From: Pseudooceanicola marinus
GTDB lineage: Bacteria > Pseudomonadota > Alphaproteobacteria > Rhodobacterales > Rhodobacteraceae
Assembly (NCBI RefSeq): GCF_020177265.1
Contig: NZ_JAIVMC010000007.1
Coordinates: forward strand, 62,001 to 126,000
Direction: 5' to 3'
Length of the DNA: 64,000 nt
Shown piece by piece: positions 42,602 through 53,153 of this stretch (positions are counted from its first letter, which is position 1; every line of letters begins with the position of its first letter). The translations under genes and the position numbers were made by a program. Under the pieces are notes generated by a model. That model had not been told where the DNA came from, did no database searches, and saw only the letters and a program-made list of their open reading frames with translations.

Positions 42602-43144
42602 TCAGATCATCGCCAGGATCAGGTAGAAGGCGAGGGTGCCTGCCAGGGGGAACCCCATGGGGAAGGGCGCGCGCAGCCAGCGGGCTTTCGTGCCCTCGGC
42701 GCTCCGGGCCTCCCAACTTTGCCAGCCGGGGGCGAGGCGGCGCAGGGCCGTGGCCCGGGCCAGCCGGTGCGTGGCGAAGCCGGTCAGCAGCAGGGCACAG
42801 AACAGGATCAGCACATAAAGCAGGTCCGGCGGGGCGACGAAGGGCGCGGCCGCGGGGATGAACTTCGCATCGCCCCCGCCCATGGCGCCGCCGGCGTAGA
42901 ACAGCATGGTGATGCCCAGGGTGACAACCATGGTCACCAGGCGCCAGCCATAGGCGTCGAGGGGCATCACCAGGGGGCCGATCAGCACGAAAACCACCGC
43001 CAGCGCCACCACCGCCCGGTTGGCGATCCGCATGGCCGACAGGTCGGTCCAGGCCACATGGGCGCAGAGCGGCAGCACGAAGGGGGCGAAGATCATCGCC
43101 GTGCGCGCCGGAAGCGCCAGATCAGGCGTCAGGAACCCGGCCAT
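42602..43144 (-). CDS. cpaA: Tad pilus prepilin peptidase (CpaA/TadV)
   Basis: This 180-residue aspartyl prepilin peptidase of the short TadV/CpaA class has about five to six membrane helices and no N-terminal methylase domain. The two catalytic aspartates are in HVAWTDLSAMRIANRAV (Asp34) and the GxGD-type motif GGGDAK (Asp92). It cleaves the leader of Flp pilins at the inner membrane. It ends the Tad assembly operon, four bases downstream of the TPR lipoprotein gene. Its length is normal for the class. Confidence 0.9.
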   Translation of the reverse strand: MAGFLTPDLALPARTAMIFAPFVLPLCAHVAWTDLSAMRIANRAVVALAVVFVLIGPLVMPLDAYGWRLVTMVVTLGITMLFYAGGAMGGGDAKFIPAAAPFVAPPDLLYVLILFCALLLTGFATHRLARATALRRLAPGWQSWEARSAEGTKARWLRAPFPMGFPLAGTLAFYLILAMI

Positions 43145-43148
43145 CAGA

Positions 43149-44033
43149 TCAGGCGCTTTCGAGCGCGCGGAGCGAGCGCACCGCCTCTTCGAAATGCTGC
43201 GGGTGGGTCTCGATCGCCTCGCGCAGAAGCGCCTTGCCGGTTTCCACGTCGCCCTGCTTGACCGCCGCGAGGCCCAGGGTGTGCAGCAGCTGGGCGCGTT
43301 CCGTCTGGCTCATCTGCATGACGGGCAGGCTGTACTTGCGCTGTGCACCACGGGCCAGGATCATGTTGTTCTTGGCCGTGAACAGGGTCGGGTCCTGCTG
43401 GATCGCCTCGGCGAACAGCACCTCGGCATCGGCGAAATCGCCGCGGGTCAGCTTGGAATAGCCCCAGTTGTTCATCACGCCCGACGGCTTGGTGGTCAGC
43501 CCGGCGGCGATTTCATAGAAGCTGTCGGCCTTCTGCCACTCGCGGTTGCTATCGGCCACCATGGCCTCCAGCCGGTAACGCTTGTAGGTCTCGAAGGTCG
43601 GCGGAATGGCATCCAGCACGCTGTCGGCCTCTTCCCAGTTGCCGGTGCGGATCAGGGCATCGGCGAAATCGACGCGGTCCTCGTTGGTGGCCTGGGGATG
43701 GGCCACCACCTCGCGCCAGGCGCTGACCGCTTCCTCGTTGCGCTTGGCACGCACCAGCGAACTGGCAAGGCCGCGCTTCAGGTCGATCTTCTCCGGGTTC
43801 TCACGCGTGGTGCGGGCGAAATAGGCCACCGCCTCGTTCGGGTCGCCCACGGTCAGCATGATGTCCGACAGGTTGCTTTCCTCGATCACGTTGACCGCCT
43901 GGAAGGCCCGGTCGACCTCCTGGTCGCCGCGATCGGCACAGCCCGCCAGGGCCGCCAGGGCGGAGAGGGACAGGAAGATGGCGGACCGGGACCGGATCCG
44001 CGTCATCGGCTGACGCTGGGAAGGGTGGCGCAT
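43149..44033 (-). CDS. tadD: TPR lipoprotein of the Tad system (TadD-like)
   Basis: The protein has 294 residues. A lipoprotein signal ends in LAALAGC (about residue 32) after a basic N-terminus. TPR-like helices follow (PNEAVAYFARTTRENPEKID, AVSAWREVVAHPQATNEDRV, ADAEVLFAEAIQQDPTLFTA, LGLAAVKQGDVETGKALLRE). TadD proteins are outer-membrane-associated pilotins or scaffolds needed for Flp pilus assembly. The start at 44033 has AAAGGACG at good spacing, whereas the internal ATG at 44006 has none. It lies between a second, smaller TPR lipoprotein and cpaA. Confidence 0.85.
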   Translation of the reverse strand: MRHPSQRQPMTRIRSRSAIFLSLSALAALAGCADRGDQEVDRAFQAVNVIEESNLSDIMLTVGDPNEAVAYFARTTRENPEKIDLKRGLASSLVRAKRNEEAVSAWREVVAHPQATNEDRVDFADALIRTGNWEEADSVLDAIPPTFETYKRYRLEAMVADSNREWQKADSFYEIAAGLTTKPSGVMNNWGYSKLTRGDFADAEVLFAEAIQQDPTLFTAKNNMILARGAQRKYSLPVMQMSQTERAQLLHTLGLAAVKQGDVETGKALLREAIETHPQHFEEAVRSLRALESA

Positions 44034-44059
44034 GATCGCGTCCTTTGCACTGCTCGTCC

Positions 44060-44653
44060 TCAGCCAGGGTCCGTGTCGCGGATCTCGTAGTAGCCTTGTC
44101 CGCTGTGCACGACCTGGAAGTCTTCTTGTTGCTCCGGATCATAGGGTCTTTCGCCCATCATGGCGAGAGCCAAGCGCAGATTGTCCCGGATTGCGTCACT
44201 TTCGCCATTATCAAGGGCATAGGCGCGGCGCAGGGTGGCCACGGCCTCCTGCAGCTGGCCGCGCCCGATCAGCACGAGGCCGAGGTTGTTCCAGACCTCG
44301 GGCGACGTGTCCGCACCCTCGGAGGCCCGGCGCAGCTGTTCCTCGGCCTGTCCCAGGCGGCCCAGTTGCAGGTTGGCGGTGCCGATCCCGGCATAGACCC
44401 GCGGGGTCAGCCCCTGGTCCAAGGCCGCGCGGGTATAGGCGTCGATGGCCAGCTCGTACTCTCCGGCCTGCAACAGCCGGTCGCCGACCAGCATGCCGTC
44501 CACGGCTTCGCCCTTCGGGTCCAGACCGGGGGCATAGGGGCTGTCGGGCAGACCCGGCGGCCCTTCGGCGCAGGCGGCCAGCAGCAGCGGCACTGCCAGC
44601 GCACAGAGACGGGAGAGGGCGGACCTGCGGCGGGGCAGGAAGGGCTGGGGCAT
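44060..44653 (-). CDS. Second TPR lipoprotein of the Tad locus
   Basis: The protein has 197 residues. The signal ends in the lipobox LLAAC (about residue 28). Three TPR units follow (GDRLLQAGEYELAIDAYTRA, GIGTANLQLGRLGQAEEQLR, NNLGLVLIGRGQLQEAVATL). It precedes the larger TPR lipoprotein by 26 bp and follows tadC by 49 bp, so all are co-transcribed. Tad loci of this lineage commonly carry two such TPR genes. It probably acts with TadD at the outer membrane, although a separate function is possible. The C-terminal tail (QVVHSGQGYYEIRDTDPG) is not part of the repeats. Confidence 0.8.
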   Translation of the reverse strand: MPQPFLPRRRSALSRLCALAVPLLLAACAEGPPGLPDSPYAPGLDPKGEAVDGMLVGDRLLQAGEYELAIDAYTRAALDQGLTPRVYAGIGTANLQLGRLGQAEEQLRRASEGADTSPEVWNNLGLVLIGRGQLQEAVATLRRAYALDNGESDAIRDNLRLALAMMGERPYDPEQQEDFQVVHSGQGYYEIRDTDPG

Positions 44654-44702
44654 GAAAGCTCCGGGCGCGCGGGGGCAGGACCAGGCGGTCGGGGCGGCGC
44701 GG

Positions 44703-45671
44703 TTACTGCCCCAGAGCCTGGATGTTCACGATGGAGGGGCCGACGAGGATGATCAAGAGCGGCGGCACGCAGAACATCATCGTCGCCAGCGTCATCTTGG
44801 TGGGCAGCTTGTTCGCCGCTTCCTCGGCGCGCATCACGCGTTTGTCGCGCATCTCGGCCGCATAGACGCGCAGGGCGTCGGCGATCGAGGTGCCGAAGGT
44901 GGCCGACTGGACCAGCACGGTCACGAAGGAGGAGATGTCGTTCACGCCACAGCGTTCCGCCATGTCCTGGAAGACGGCGGCCTTGTCCTTGCCTGCCTTG
45001 ATCTCCCAGCTGACCATCTCGAATTCATCGGCCAGGTGTTCGTAGGAGGCGCGCAGTTCCTCGGCGACGCGGATGATCGCCTGGTCGATGGACTGGCCGG
45101 CCTCGACGCAGACCAGCAGCATGTCCAGGCTGTCGGGGAAGCCTTCCTCGATCTCCTGCTTGCGTTCGGTCAGCCGCTTGTTCACCCAGTATTTCGGCAG
45201 GTAGTAGCCCGCGCCGCCGGGGCCGAGGATCCACATCAGCGTGGTCTGGGTCGTGGGCTCGGTCTGGGCGATGAACAGCATGAAGTAGATGGTGCCGGCC
45301 AGCAGGCCCAGGATGCCCAGGGCAAACTGCGCGAAGTAGTAATAGCGCACCGCGTCCTTCGAGCGATAGCCGGCCTGAAGCAGCTTCAGCTTGATCGCGG
45401 AATACTCTTCTTCGTTCTGCGGTTCGAGGAAGGTCGAGTAGCGTTCCAGCCGCTCGTTCGCCTGTTTGGCGCGCAGGGCTTCGCGGTTCTTGTCGGTGCC
45501 GTCCTTGCCGCCGCCCTGGTTGGAGGCCTTCAGCTTCTCCAGGGGGTCGTCCTGCTTCTTCAGGAAGAAGGGAATGGTCAGCAGGATCAGGAAAAGCCCC
45601 AGCCCGCCCACGAGGTAGAGCGGGCCTGCCGGGCCAAGCCGGTCGGTGATGAACTGCATCAGATCCTGCAT
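44703..45671 (-). CDS. tadC: Tad pilus inner-membrane platform protein TadC
   Basis: The protein has 322 residues and belongs to the T2SF (GspF-like) family. An N-terminal helix (LVGGLGLFLILLTIPFFLKK) is followed by a charged cytoplasmic part. The T2SF domain contains EIEEGFPDSLDMLLVCVEAG and ERCGVNDISSFVTVLVQSAT, and a C-terminal helix pair ends LLIILVGPSIVNIQALGQ. With TadB it forms the inner-membrane platform on which TadA acts. It starts 51 bp after tadB. Its length is usual. Confidence 0.92.
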   Translation of the reverse strand: MQDLMQFITDRLGPAGPLYLVGGLGLFLILLTIPFFLKKQDDPLEKLKASNQGGGKDGTDKNREALRAKQANERLERYSTFLEPQNEEEYSAIKLKLLQAGYRSKDAVRYYYFAQFALGILGLLAGTIYFMLFIAQTEPTTQTTLMWILGPGGAGYYLPKYWVNKRLTERKQEIEEGFPDSLDMLLVCVEAGQSIDQAIIRVAEELRASYEHLADEFEMVSWEIKAGKDKAAVFQDMAERCGVNDISSFVTVLVQSATFGTSIADALRVYAAEMRDKRVMRAEEAANKLPTKMTLATMMFCVPPLLIILVGPSIVNIQALGQ

Positions 45672-45722
45672 GCGCTTTCTCCGTTCTGCCCGGGCGGGCC
45701 GTGCCGTCGGGCGGCCGGGTCG

Positions 45723-46694
45723 TCAGACCCGGATGTTCACCATGCGCCGCATAACGATGAGGTTGGCGGTCAGGAAAACGCCGACCGCGATGCAGCAGGG
45801 AATGAAATAGGGGTGGTCCAGGACCTCGTCGTAGTAGTTCGGGTCCATCAGCAGGATGCCGACCAGGGCGAACAGCGGGAAGCCGGACAGGAACTTGCCC
45901 GACCACTGCGCCTCTGCGGTGATGGCCTTGACCCGGCGGAACAGCTTGAACCGGGCGCGGATCACCGCGGCCAGGCCGGCCAGGACCTCCGCCAGGTTAC
46001 CACCCGATTGCTGCTGGATGGTCACGGCGACAGCGAGGAAGCGAAGGTCCTGCAGGCCGATGCGTTCGGCCATGTCCTTCAGCGCCTCGCCCATCTCGCG
46101 ACCATAGGCGGCCTCGTCCGCGACGATCCCGAACTCGGTCGCCAGCGGGTCCTGCACCTCTTTCGCCACGATGCCGATGGCAGAGCTGAACGGGTGTCCG
46201 ACGCGCAGCGAGCGCACCATCAGTTCCACCGCGTCGGGCAGCTGTTCCTCGATCAGGCCGATGCGCTTCTTGGCCTTGTTGTTGACCCACATGAAGACCG
46301 CGCCCACGCCCATCACCACCGAGATCACGGCGCGCACGGGCACGGCCGTGTCCGTGCCGATGGTCAGGCCGACGAAGGCCACGACGGAGACACCGGCCAT
46401 GATCGCGATCAGCTGCGGCGGGGTGAAGGCGATGGCCGCCTTCTGCGCCCGTTCGGCCAGCAGCGAGTAGAGCGGGATTTCCCGCGAGGCCATGTGCAGT
46501 TCCATCTCCTTGCGGAGCTTTTCCAGCACTTCCTCCCGGTTGGAGCCCTTTTCGAGCATCTCCAGCCGTCGGTTGACCTTGCTGTTGAGGCTGATCGACT
46601 TGCCGAAGACCGTCAGGTAGAGGCCCTCGATCAGGCCGAAGACGCCGACGAAGATCAGGATGTAGATGATGGGATCCATGGCGATGGACATCAT
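45723..46694 (-). CDS. tadB: Tad pilus inner-membrane platform protein TadB
   Basis: This 323-residue T2SF-family protein has a N-terminal helix (IIYILIFVGVFGLIEGLYLT) and a cytoplasmic linker (RRLEMLEKGSNREEVLEKLR). Two helices (about 95-130) are followed by the T2SF domain with EEQLPDAVELMVRSLRVGHP and FLAVAVTIQQQSGGNLAEVL, and by C-terminal helices. It is the paralogue and partner of TadC. It starts five bases after the tadA stop. Two ATGs in tandem (MMSIAMDP) leave the exact start uncertain by one codon. Confidence 0.92.
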   Translation of the reverse strand: MMSIAMDPIIYILIFVGVFGLIEGLYLTVFGKSISLNSKVNRRLEMLEKGSNREEVLEKLRKEMELHMASREIPLYSLLAERAQKAAIAFTPPQLIAIMAGVSVVAFVGLTIGTDTAVPVRAVISVVMGVGAVFMWVNNKAKKRIGLIEEQLPDAVELMVRSLRVGHPFSSAIGIVAKEVQDPLATEFGIVADEAAYGREMGEALKDMAERIGLQDLRFLAVAVTIQQQSGGNLAEVLAGLAAVIRARFKLFRRVKAITAEAQWSGKFLSGFPLFALVGILLMDPNYYDEVLDHPYFIPCCIAVGVFLTANLIVMRRMVNIRV

Positions 46695-46699
46695 CGGGC

Positions 46700-48214
<1,515 letters not shown>

Positions 48215-48228
48215 GGCTATCCTCGGGC

Positions 48229-49530
48229 TCAGGCTTCTTCTTCGGCGGCGGCGTAATCCAGATCAAGCAGCGACTGGGCCAGCTTCTGGATCTCGCGGCG
48301 CAGCGGATTCTTGGGGATGGCCGCGCCAAGGGGCACGCCGTGATCGGCGCCCTGGGTCACCTGGCGGCCACCGTCGGGGAATTGCAGTTCGATGGCGATA
48401 TCCAGGGTCTCGGCCAGTCGCTTCACCCGCTGGCGGCCGGACAGGTCGGTGAATTTCGGCGCCCGGTTCAGCACGTAGCGCAGCTTCTCCACCGGCAGTT
48501 CCTCGGCCTGCAGGGCGCGTTTCAGACGCTGGGTGTTCTGGGCAGAACGCATGTCCATCTCGATCAGGGCGAAGTAGACCTGAGCTTCGTTCAAAACCGT
48601 TTCGGTCCATTGAACGATGGTCTTGGGCATGTCGATGATGACGAAATCGAAATGCGACCGGGCCATGTCGATGATGCGCTGCACGTCGTCCTGGGTGATC
48701 AGGTCCAGCGGCAGCATCTCGGTGGGCGCAGTGAGCACCGAGATCCGGTCCTCGAAGCCCAGAAGCGCCTGGCGGAAGACGTCCGCGTCCATCGCCTCGG
48801 TGTCTGACAGAAGTTCATAGACCGCTTCTCGGCGGGGCAGGTCCAGGTAGGTGCCGACAGAGCCGTATTGCAGGTCCAGGTCCAGCAGGCAGACCTTGGG
48901 CGGCGGCGCGTCGGGGGCCTTCTTCTTGAGCCCGCGCTTCTTGCCCGACTTGGCGGGGCCTTCGGACAGCTCGTAGGCGATGTTGACGGCCAGCGTGGTG
49001 GCGCCGGAGCCGCCCGACAGCCCGTGACATACCAGCACCGCCCCGTTGCGGTCGCCCTTGCCGCCACCGGTGCGGGCCATGATGTGGCCGTCGTGTTCGG
49101 TCTCGGGCTCCGGGTCGGGCTGCTGGATGCGGCTGATCGCGGCGGCCAGCTCGTTCTCGGGCAGAGGGTAGGGGACGAACTCATCCGCGCCCTTGCGCAA
49201 CAGCTGGTGCAGCGCAGCGGGGCTGACGTCCTCGGCGATCAGGATCACCTTGATGCCCTGGGCGCGGGCCTGGGTGATGACCTCCCCCAGCAGGACGAGG
49301 TTTTCCTCGTCCTCGGAATCGATCGCCATGGCGATGAATTCGAGCGTCTCGGCCTCGGGCTGGTTGAAGAACATCAGGGCCTCGGCAAAACCGAGATCGC
49401 CCCACTTGTCCCCCATGACCGTTTCCATGTCTTCGATCAGCAGTTCGAACCCGTCCGGCTCCCGCCGGATCGTGCATGCAACGATAGGGCTGGGTTCAGC
49501 CTGTAATGTCGCAGATGCGCTCATGGTCAC
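48229..49530 (-). CDS. cpaE: Tad pilus localisation ATPase-like protein CpaE/TadZ
   Basis: The protein has 433 residues. An atypical receiver-like N-terminal domain (about 20-135) precedes a MinD/ParA-like domain. Its P-loop reads SGGSGATTLAVNIAYEL (172-179), the CpaE/TadZ form in which the usual Lys-Thr pair is altered. CLLDLDLQYGSVGTYLDLPR and VIIDMPKTIVQWTETVL follow. CpaE places the Tad machine at its polar site. GAGAGG is spaced for a GTG at 49530; an ATG two codons on is also possible. A 333-bp gap upstream suggests its own promoter. Confidence 0.92.
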   Translation of the reverse strand: MTMSASATLQAEPSPIVACTIRREPDGFELLIEDMETVMGDKWGDLGFAEALMFFNQPEAETLEFIAMAIDSEDEENLVLLGEVITQARAQGIKVILIAEDVSPAALHQLLRKGADEFVPYPLPENELAAAISRIQQPDPEPETEHDGHIMARTGGGKGDRNGAVLVCHGLSGGSGATTLAVNIAYELSEGPAKSGKKRGLKKKAPDAPPPKVCLLDLDLQYGSVGTYLDLPRREAVYELLSDTEAMDADVFRQALLGFEDRISVLTAPTEMLPLDLITQDDVQRIIDMARSHFDFVIIDMPKTIVQWTETVLNEAQVYFALIEMDMRSAQNTQRLKRALQAEELPVEKLRYVLNRAPKFTDLSGRQRVKRLAETLDIAIELQFPDGGRQVTQGADHGVPLGAAIPKNPLRREIQKLAQSLLDLDYAAAEEEA

Positions 49531-49863
49531 TTACTACCTCTCATTACACTGCGGCCCGGTGGCCTGCCTGCCTTGGGGCAGACGTTTGGAACTTTTCAGC
49601 CCCGGGACGACTCATGTCCTCCGCAGCGATCCGGGGTCGAAACTGCGGGTCAACTAGGGCGACAATACGGCCAAAAAACCGAATTGTTGCGGATTTGGCG
49701 CCAGAGTGGCGATCTCTTTGGAAGCATAAAATAAGGGATCTTCAGGCGTTTTGCACGTCTGCTGCAAATCCGGCAGGTTTGCACCGCATTCGCGCCGCTT
49801 TGCCGCCCCGGCAGGGCCGGGGACGGGGCTTCCGGCCTCGGAGTTTCGGGTTGCAGGGCTGGC
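49531..49863. other. Intergenic region between the OmpA-type gene and cpaE
   Basis: 333 bp without a credible gene. It holds an A+T-richer stretch (about 49660-49745) suited to a cpaE promoter, and a cluster of half-sites TTTGCA-N7-TGCAAA-N9-TTTGCA (49750-49755, 49763-49768, 49778-49783). Confidence 0.55.
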
Positions 49864-50544
49864 TTACTCTCCCGAGCCCGAGTCGGAGCCGTTTCCGAGC
49901 GACGTGCCTGACAGCGTCGACGGCACCTCCGCGCTCTGGGTAACGTAGCCACGGTAGACGACTGCGGCATACTTGCCGTCGAGGATGTTGGGATGGCGCT
50001 GAACGAAACCGGACACCTCGGTTACCGTGCGGCGGTTCTGGCGCTCGGGCGCCTGGGTGTATACCAGCGGCTGCGTCTCTCCGAAGGAGGCGACGGCCTC
50101 CAGCCGGTCGCGGCTGATGCCGTGGGACACCAGATAGGCAACGGCGGTCTGGGCGCGGCGCAGGCCAAGGCGACGGTTGTAGCTGTCGGAGCCCACGAGG
50201 TCGGTGTGGCCGTAGACGCGGAAGCGCACCTCCGGGAACTGCCGGATCCAGGCCGCCTGGCGGTTGAGAACGGCCATGGCGGCAGCATCGAGTCGGGCGG
50301 AGTTGAAGGCGAAGTTGATGGTCGAGGGGACCTCGGCCGCAAAGCGTTCGTTCAGGTTCAGGACGTAGGACCGCTGGCCGGTCTGGACCAGTTGGTTGTT
50401 CATCGTCGCATTGCCGAAATCGCCCCGATCGACGATGGCGCCGGCCTCGCGGGTGAAAGGCGAATAGCCGTCGCCGGCGCAGGCGCCCAGGAGGGCGGTC
50501 AGGCTGGCCGCGGCCATGAGCGGGGGGAGGCGTCGCGTTATCAT
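49864..50544 (-). CDS. OmpA-family lipoprotein in the cpaD position of the Tad operon
   Basis: The protein has 226 residues. A lipoprotein signal ends in LLGAC (Cys22). An OmpA-like domain (about 90-185) contains TINFAFNSARLDAAAMAVLN and FRVYGHTDLVGSDSYNRRLG, then LRRAQTAVAYLVSHGI, the peptidoglycan-binding signature. A Ser/Gly-rich tail follows. In many Tad loci this position is taken by CpaD, a lipoprotein of another family. Here an OmpA-type protein follows cpaC by ten bases and may tether the secretin to peptidoglycan. The family call is firm; the role in the pilus is inferred. Confidence 0.87.
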   Translation of the reverse strand: MITRRLPPLMAAASLTALLGACAGDGYSPFTREAGAIVDRGDFGNATMNNQLVQTGQRSYVLNLNERFAAEVPSTINFAFNSARLDAAAMAVLNRQAAWIRQFPEVRFRVYGHTDLVGSDSYNRRLGLRRAQTAVAYLVSHGISRDRLEAVASFGETQPLVYTQAPERQNRRTVTEVSGFVQRHPNILDGKYAAVVYRGYVTQSAEVPSTLSGTSLGNGSDSGSGE

Positions 50545-50554
50545 GGGCGTCTCG

Positions 50555-51982
50555 TCATTCCATCACGTAGCCGTAGGAGCCGCTGAAATCCTGCCGCGCC
50601 ACTTCGCCGGCGCCGCCCGAAAGCCGCGAGCCTTGTTCCCGGGCCACGTTGCCGAAGAGGAACAGATCCTTCTCCGACGGCGGGCGGACCCGGTCCGTGG
50701 GCAGGGCCAGGGCCTCGCCCCGGGTGGGGGAGACGAGGTGCGCGGTGATGATGATGACCAGCTCCGATTGCTGGCGCTGGTATTCGGCGCTGCGGAACAG
50801 CGCGCCCAGCACCGGCACGTCGCCCAGCCAGGGCAACTGGCTGTTGCTGTCGCTGAAGTCGTCCTGCAGCAGGCCTGCAATGGCAAAGCTTTCGCCGTCG
50901 CGCATCTCGACTGTGGTCGAGGCCTCGCGCCGCGAGAAGGCGTCGATGCGGAAGGAGTTGACCTCGTAGCCGTTGGCGCTGTCGATGGCAGAGACGGCCG
51001 CCGCCAGTTCCAGGTTGATCACGCCGTCATCGACCACGCGCGGGATGAAGTTCAGCTCGACCCCGAAGGGCTTGAATTCAACGGTGACAGCGTTGTTGTC
51101 CTGAGCGACGGGCACCGGGTACTCGCCACCGGCGAGGAACTTCGCCTCCTGGCCCGACAGGGCGGTCAGGTTGGGTTCGGCCAAGGTGCGCACGACGCCC
51201 TTGCTTTCCAGCGCCTCCAGCAGCATGCCGACCTCGACCGAGCCGACGTCGAAGCCCAGGAGAAGCGCGCCGTTGTTGGTGTTGGAGGAGGGCAGAGTGC
51301 CACCCAGCATTGTGGTCTGGCCACTTGTGCTCGCACCGCGCGCCGTGCCGCCTTCGACGCCCAAGCCGCCTCCGAAGGCGGAGCCGGACAGACCCAGTGA
51401 CGCAGACAGGGATTTGGTCACCGAGCGTTGCATCTCGGCGAAGCGGACCTTCAGCATGACCTGCTGGGTGCCGCCCACCGACATCAGGTTCGAGACCCGT
51501 TCCGGGGCATAGCGTTCGGCCAGGTCAAGCGCCCGCTGCAACTTCTGCGCGGAGGAGACGACGCCCGACAGCACGATGCCATCATTCGCGGTGCGCACCT
51601 CGATCGGTTCGCCCGGCAGAATCTGCTTCAGCCGTGCCTTGAACTCAGTCACGTCGGCCGAGACGATCACGTCGACGTTGGTGATCAGCTGTCCGGCGGC
51701 ATCCAGCAGGGTCAGCGTGGTGATGCCCGGGCTCTTGCCCAGCACGTAGATCGATCGTTCGGAGAGCGAGGAGATGTCGGCGATGGCGGGGTTGGCGATC
51801 GACAGTTCGGCAAAGGGCACGTCGCTTTCGACGACCACCGCGCGGTTCATGGCCACGCTGAGCTGCGAATCGGCGTTCTGATTGACCACGCGCAGGTTGT
51901 CGGCAAATGCCGATTGCGGCGCATGGGATGCCAGCACCGCGACGCCCAGCAGGGCGGCCTTCAGAAAGCGATCGAATGTCAT
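50555..51982 (-). CDS. cpaC: Tad pilus outer-membrane secretin CpaC/RcpA
   Basis: The protein has 475 residues. A signal peptide is cleaved near QSAFADN. An N-terminal pilus-assembly domain (VVVESDVPFAELSIANPAIA, IYVLGKSPGITTLTLLDAAG) and a BON-like segment (VRTANDGIVLSGVVSSAQKL) precede the secretin domain. That domain shows VRTLAEPNLTALSGQEAKFL, GGEYPVPVAQ and VPVLGALFRSAEYQRQQSEL, then VIIITAHLV. It forms the outer-membrane pore of the Flp pilus. The ATG at 51982 is preferred because it starts the signal peptide; the frame upstream to 52051 has only a TTG. Confidence 0.95.
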   Translation of the reverse strand: MTFDRFLKAALLGVAVLASHAPQSAFADNLRVVNQNADSQLSVAMNRAVVVESDVPFAELSIANPAIADISSLSERSIYVLGKSPGITTLTLLDAAGQLITNVDVIVSADVTEFKARLKQILPGEPIEVRTANDGIVLSGVVSSAQKLQRALDLAERYAPERVSNLMSVGGTQQVMLKVRFAEMQRSVTKSLSASLGLSGSAFGGGLGVEGGTARGASTSGQTTMLGGTLPSSNTNNGALLLGFDVGSVEVGMLLEALESKGVVRTLAEPNLTALSGQEAKFLAGGEYPVPVAQDNNAVTVEFKPFGVELNFIPRVVDDGVINLELAAAVSAIDSANGYEVNSFRIDAFSRREASTTVEMRDGESFAIAGLLQDDFSDSNSQLPWLGDVPVLGALFRSAEYQRQQSELVIIITAHLVSPTRGEALALPTDRVRPPSEKDLFLFGNVAREQGSRLSGGAGEVARQDFSGSYGYVME

Positions 51983-52168
51983 GTGACCTGCCTCTCGGAT
52001 CACTGCTCGGGTCCGGATCTTCTGTCCGGTCTTTCGCTTATCCTGCGCCAAAACGCCTTTTTATGCAATAATCAATGATTTCGGTGGCGGACCTGCTGTG
52101 GATAAGGGGCAACAACGCCTAGGGGTCATGCGCCGTGGCGACCCTTCACGGCGGGGCGGATACAGGAC

Positions 52169-52191
52169 GGGGCGCCCCGGCGGGACGCCCC
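52169..52191 (-). terminator. Hairpin between cpaB and cpaC
   Basis: GGGGCG pairs with CGCCCC about 32 bp after the cpaB stop on the minus strand. There is no clear T run, so partial termination or mRNA protection is more likely than a full stop. Confidence 0.35.
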
Positions 52192-52222
52192 TATAACCTT
52201 GTTGCGGGTTGCCGTGCGACCG

Positions 52223-53083
52223 TCAGTCGGTGCAGGGGATCTGGATCTCGACGACCTCCGAGCCACGACGGTTGCGGATCGTGCAGACCTGTTCCTGCGG
52301 GGTCGGCGCCTGTTGCACCGGGGCGGCCTCTTCGGCGACGGGAATGCCCAGAAGACTGCGCTGATCCACCTCGATCGCCTCGGCCACAGTATCGTCGTAG
52401 AGGCCGACCAGTGACAGCGACAGACGGCCAGTGGACTGGGCTTGCGCCAGCGTGGCCACCTGTTGCGGGTTCACGGCCACGGTGACGGTGCGCGCGATGG
52501 TGTTCTCTTCGAAGTCCGTGTTGGCGCTCTGGTCGATGGCGATCAGTTCAACGCCACTTTCGATCAGCTTGGTGAAATCGCCCCGGATGCCGTCGGCGCG
52601 GCCGGTCCAGTAGACATCGACCCGGTCCCCGGGACGCAGGAAGCCCGAGACGCCGGTCGCCACGTCGACGGAAATCGCGAAGGCGCGCATCCCGCGACCC
52701 AGGCGCGAGGTCAGGCCAGCCTCGGTGCCAGGATCTGTCACCTTCACGGCCAGGATCGCCTCGTCCTTCTCCATGGCGCGGCGTACGTAGCGGGGGGCGT
52801 CGTTCTCATCAGGGAACAGTGCCTCTTCCTCGCTGAAAATCCCTTCAGGCAGCGCGCTGCGGGGCCATTCGACCTGGCGCACATCCTCGGGCATCAAGGC
52901 CTCACCATAGGCCAGGGCGCGGGTTGCGACATAGACGGGGGTGGTGGCGATGGCAGGGGCCTTCTTGGCCTGCTCCTGCTGCAGCGCCTGCTGCATGCTG
53001 TCCTGATAATCCTTGAACATGTAGACCGCAGCCCCCGCCAGGGCGAGGCCGACGATCAGAACCAAACCGAAGACGATCCGCAT
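52223..53083 (-). CDS. cpaB: Tad pilus assembly protein CpaB/RcpC
   Basis: The protein has 286 residues. A single N-terminal membrane helix (RIVFGLVLIVGLALAGAAVY) leads to an SAF domain (about 45-110: PVYVATRALAYGEALMPEDV, then RQVEWPRSALPEGIF). The RcpC/CpaB domain contains MRAFAISVDVATGVSGFLRP and GDRVDVYWTG. CpaB is a periplasmic component supporting the secretin. The ATG at 53083 has GAGGAAG upstream; the longer frame does not. Two cysteines near the C-terminus (CTIRNRRG and IPCTD) could form a disulfide. A dyad-symmetric site lies 70-95 bp upstream. Confidence 0.92.
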   Translation of the reverse strand: MRIVFGLVLIVGLALAGAAVYMFKDYQDSMQQALQQEQAKKAPAIATTPVYVATRALAYGEALMPEDVRQVEWPRSALPEGIFSEEEALFPDENDAPRYVRRAMEKDEAILAVKVTDPGTEAGLTSRLGRGMRAFAISVDVATGVSGFLRPGDRVDVYWTGRADGIRGDFTKLIESGVELIAIDQSANTDFEENTIARTVTVAVNPQQVATLAQAQSTGRLSLSLVGLYDDTVAEAIEVDQRSLLGIPVAEEAAPVQQAPTPQEQVCTIRNRRGSEVVEIQIPCTD

Positions 53084-53153
53084 GTTATCTTCCTCATTAC
53101 AGGTCCGCCCCGGCCCACGTTCCGCCACGAAGGGGGCAGGTCGGCGGCGGCAA

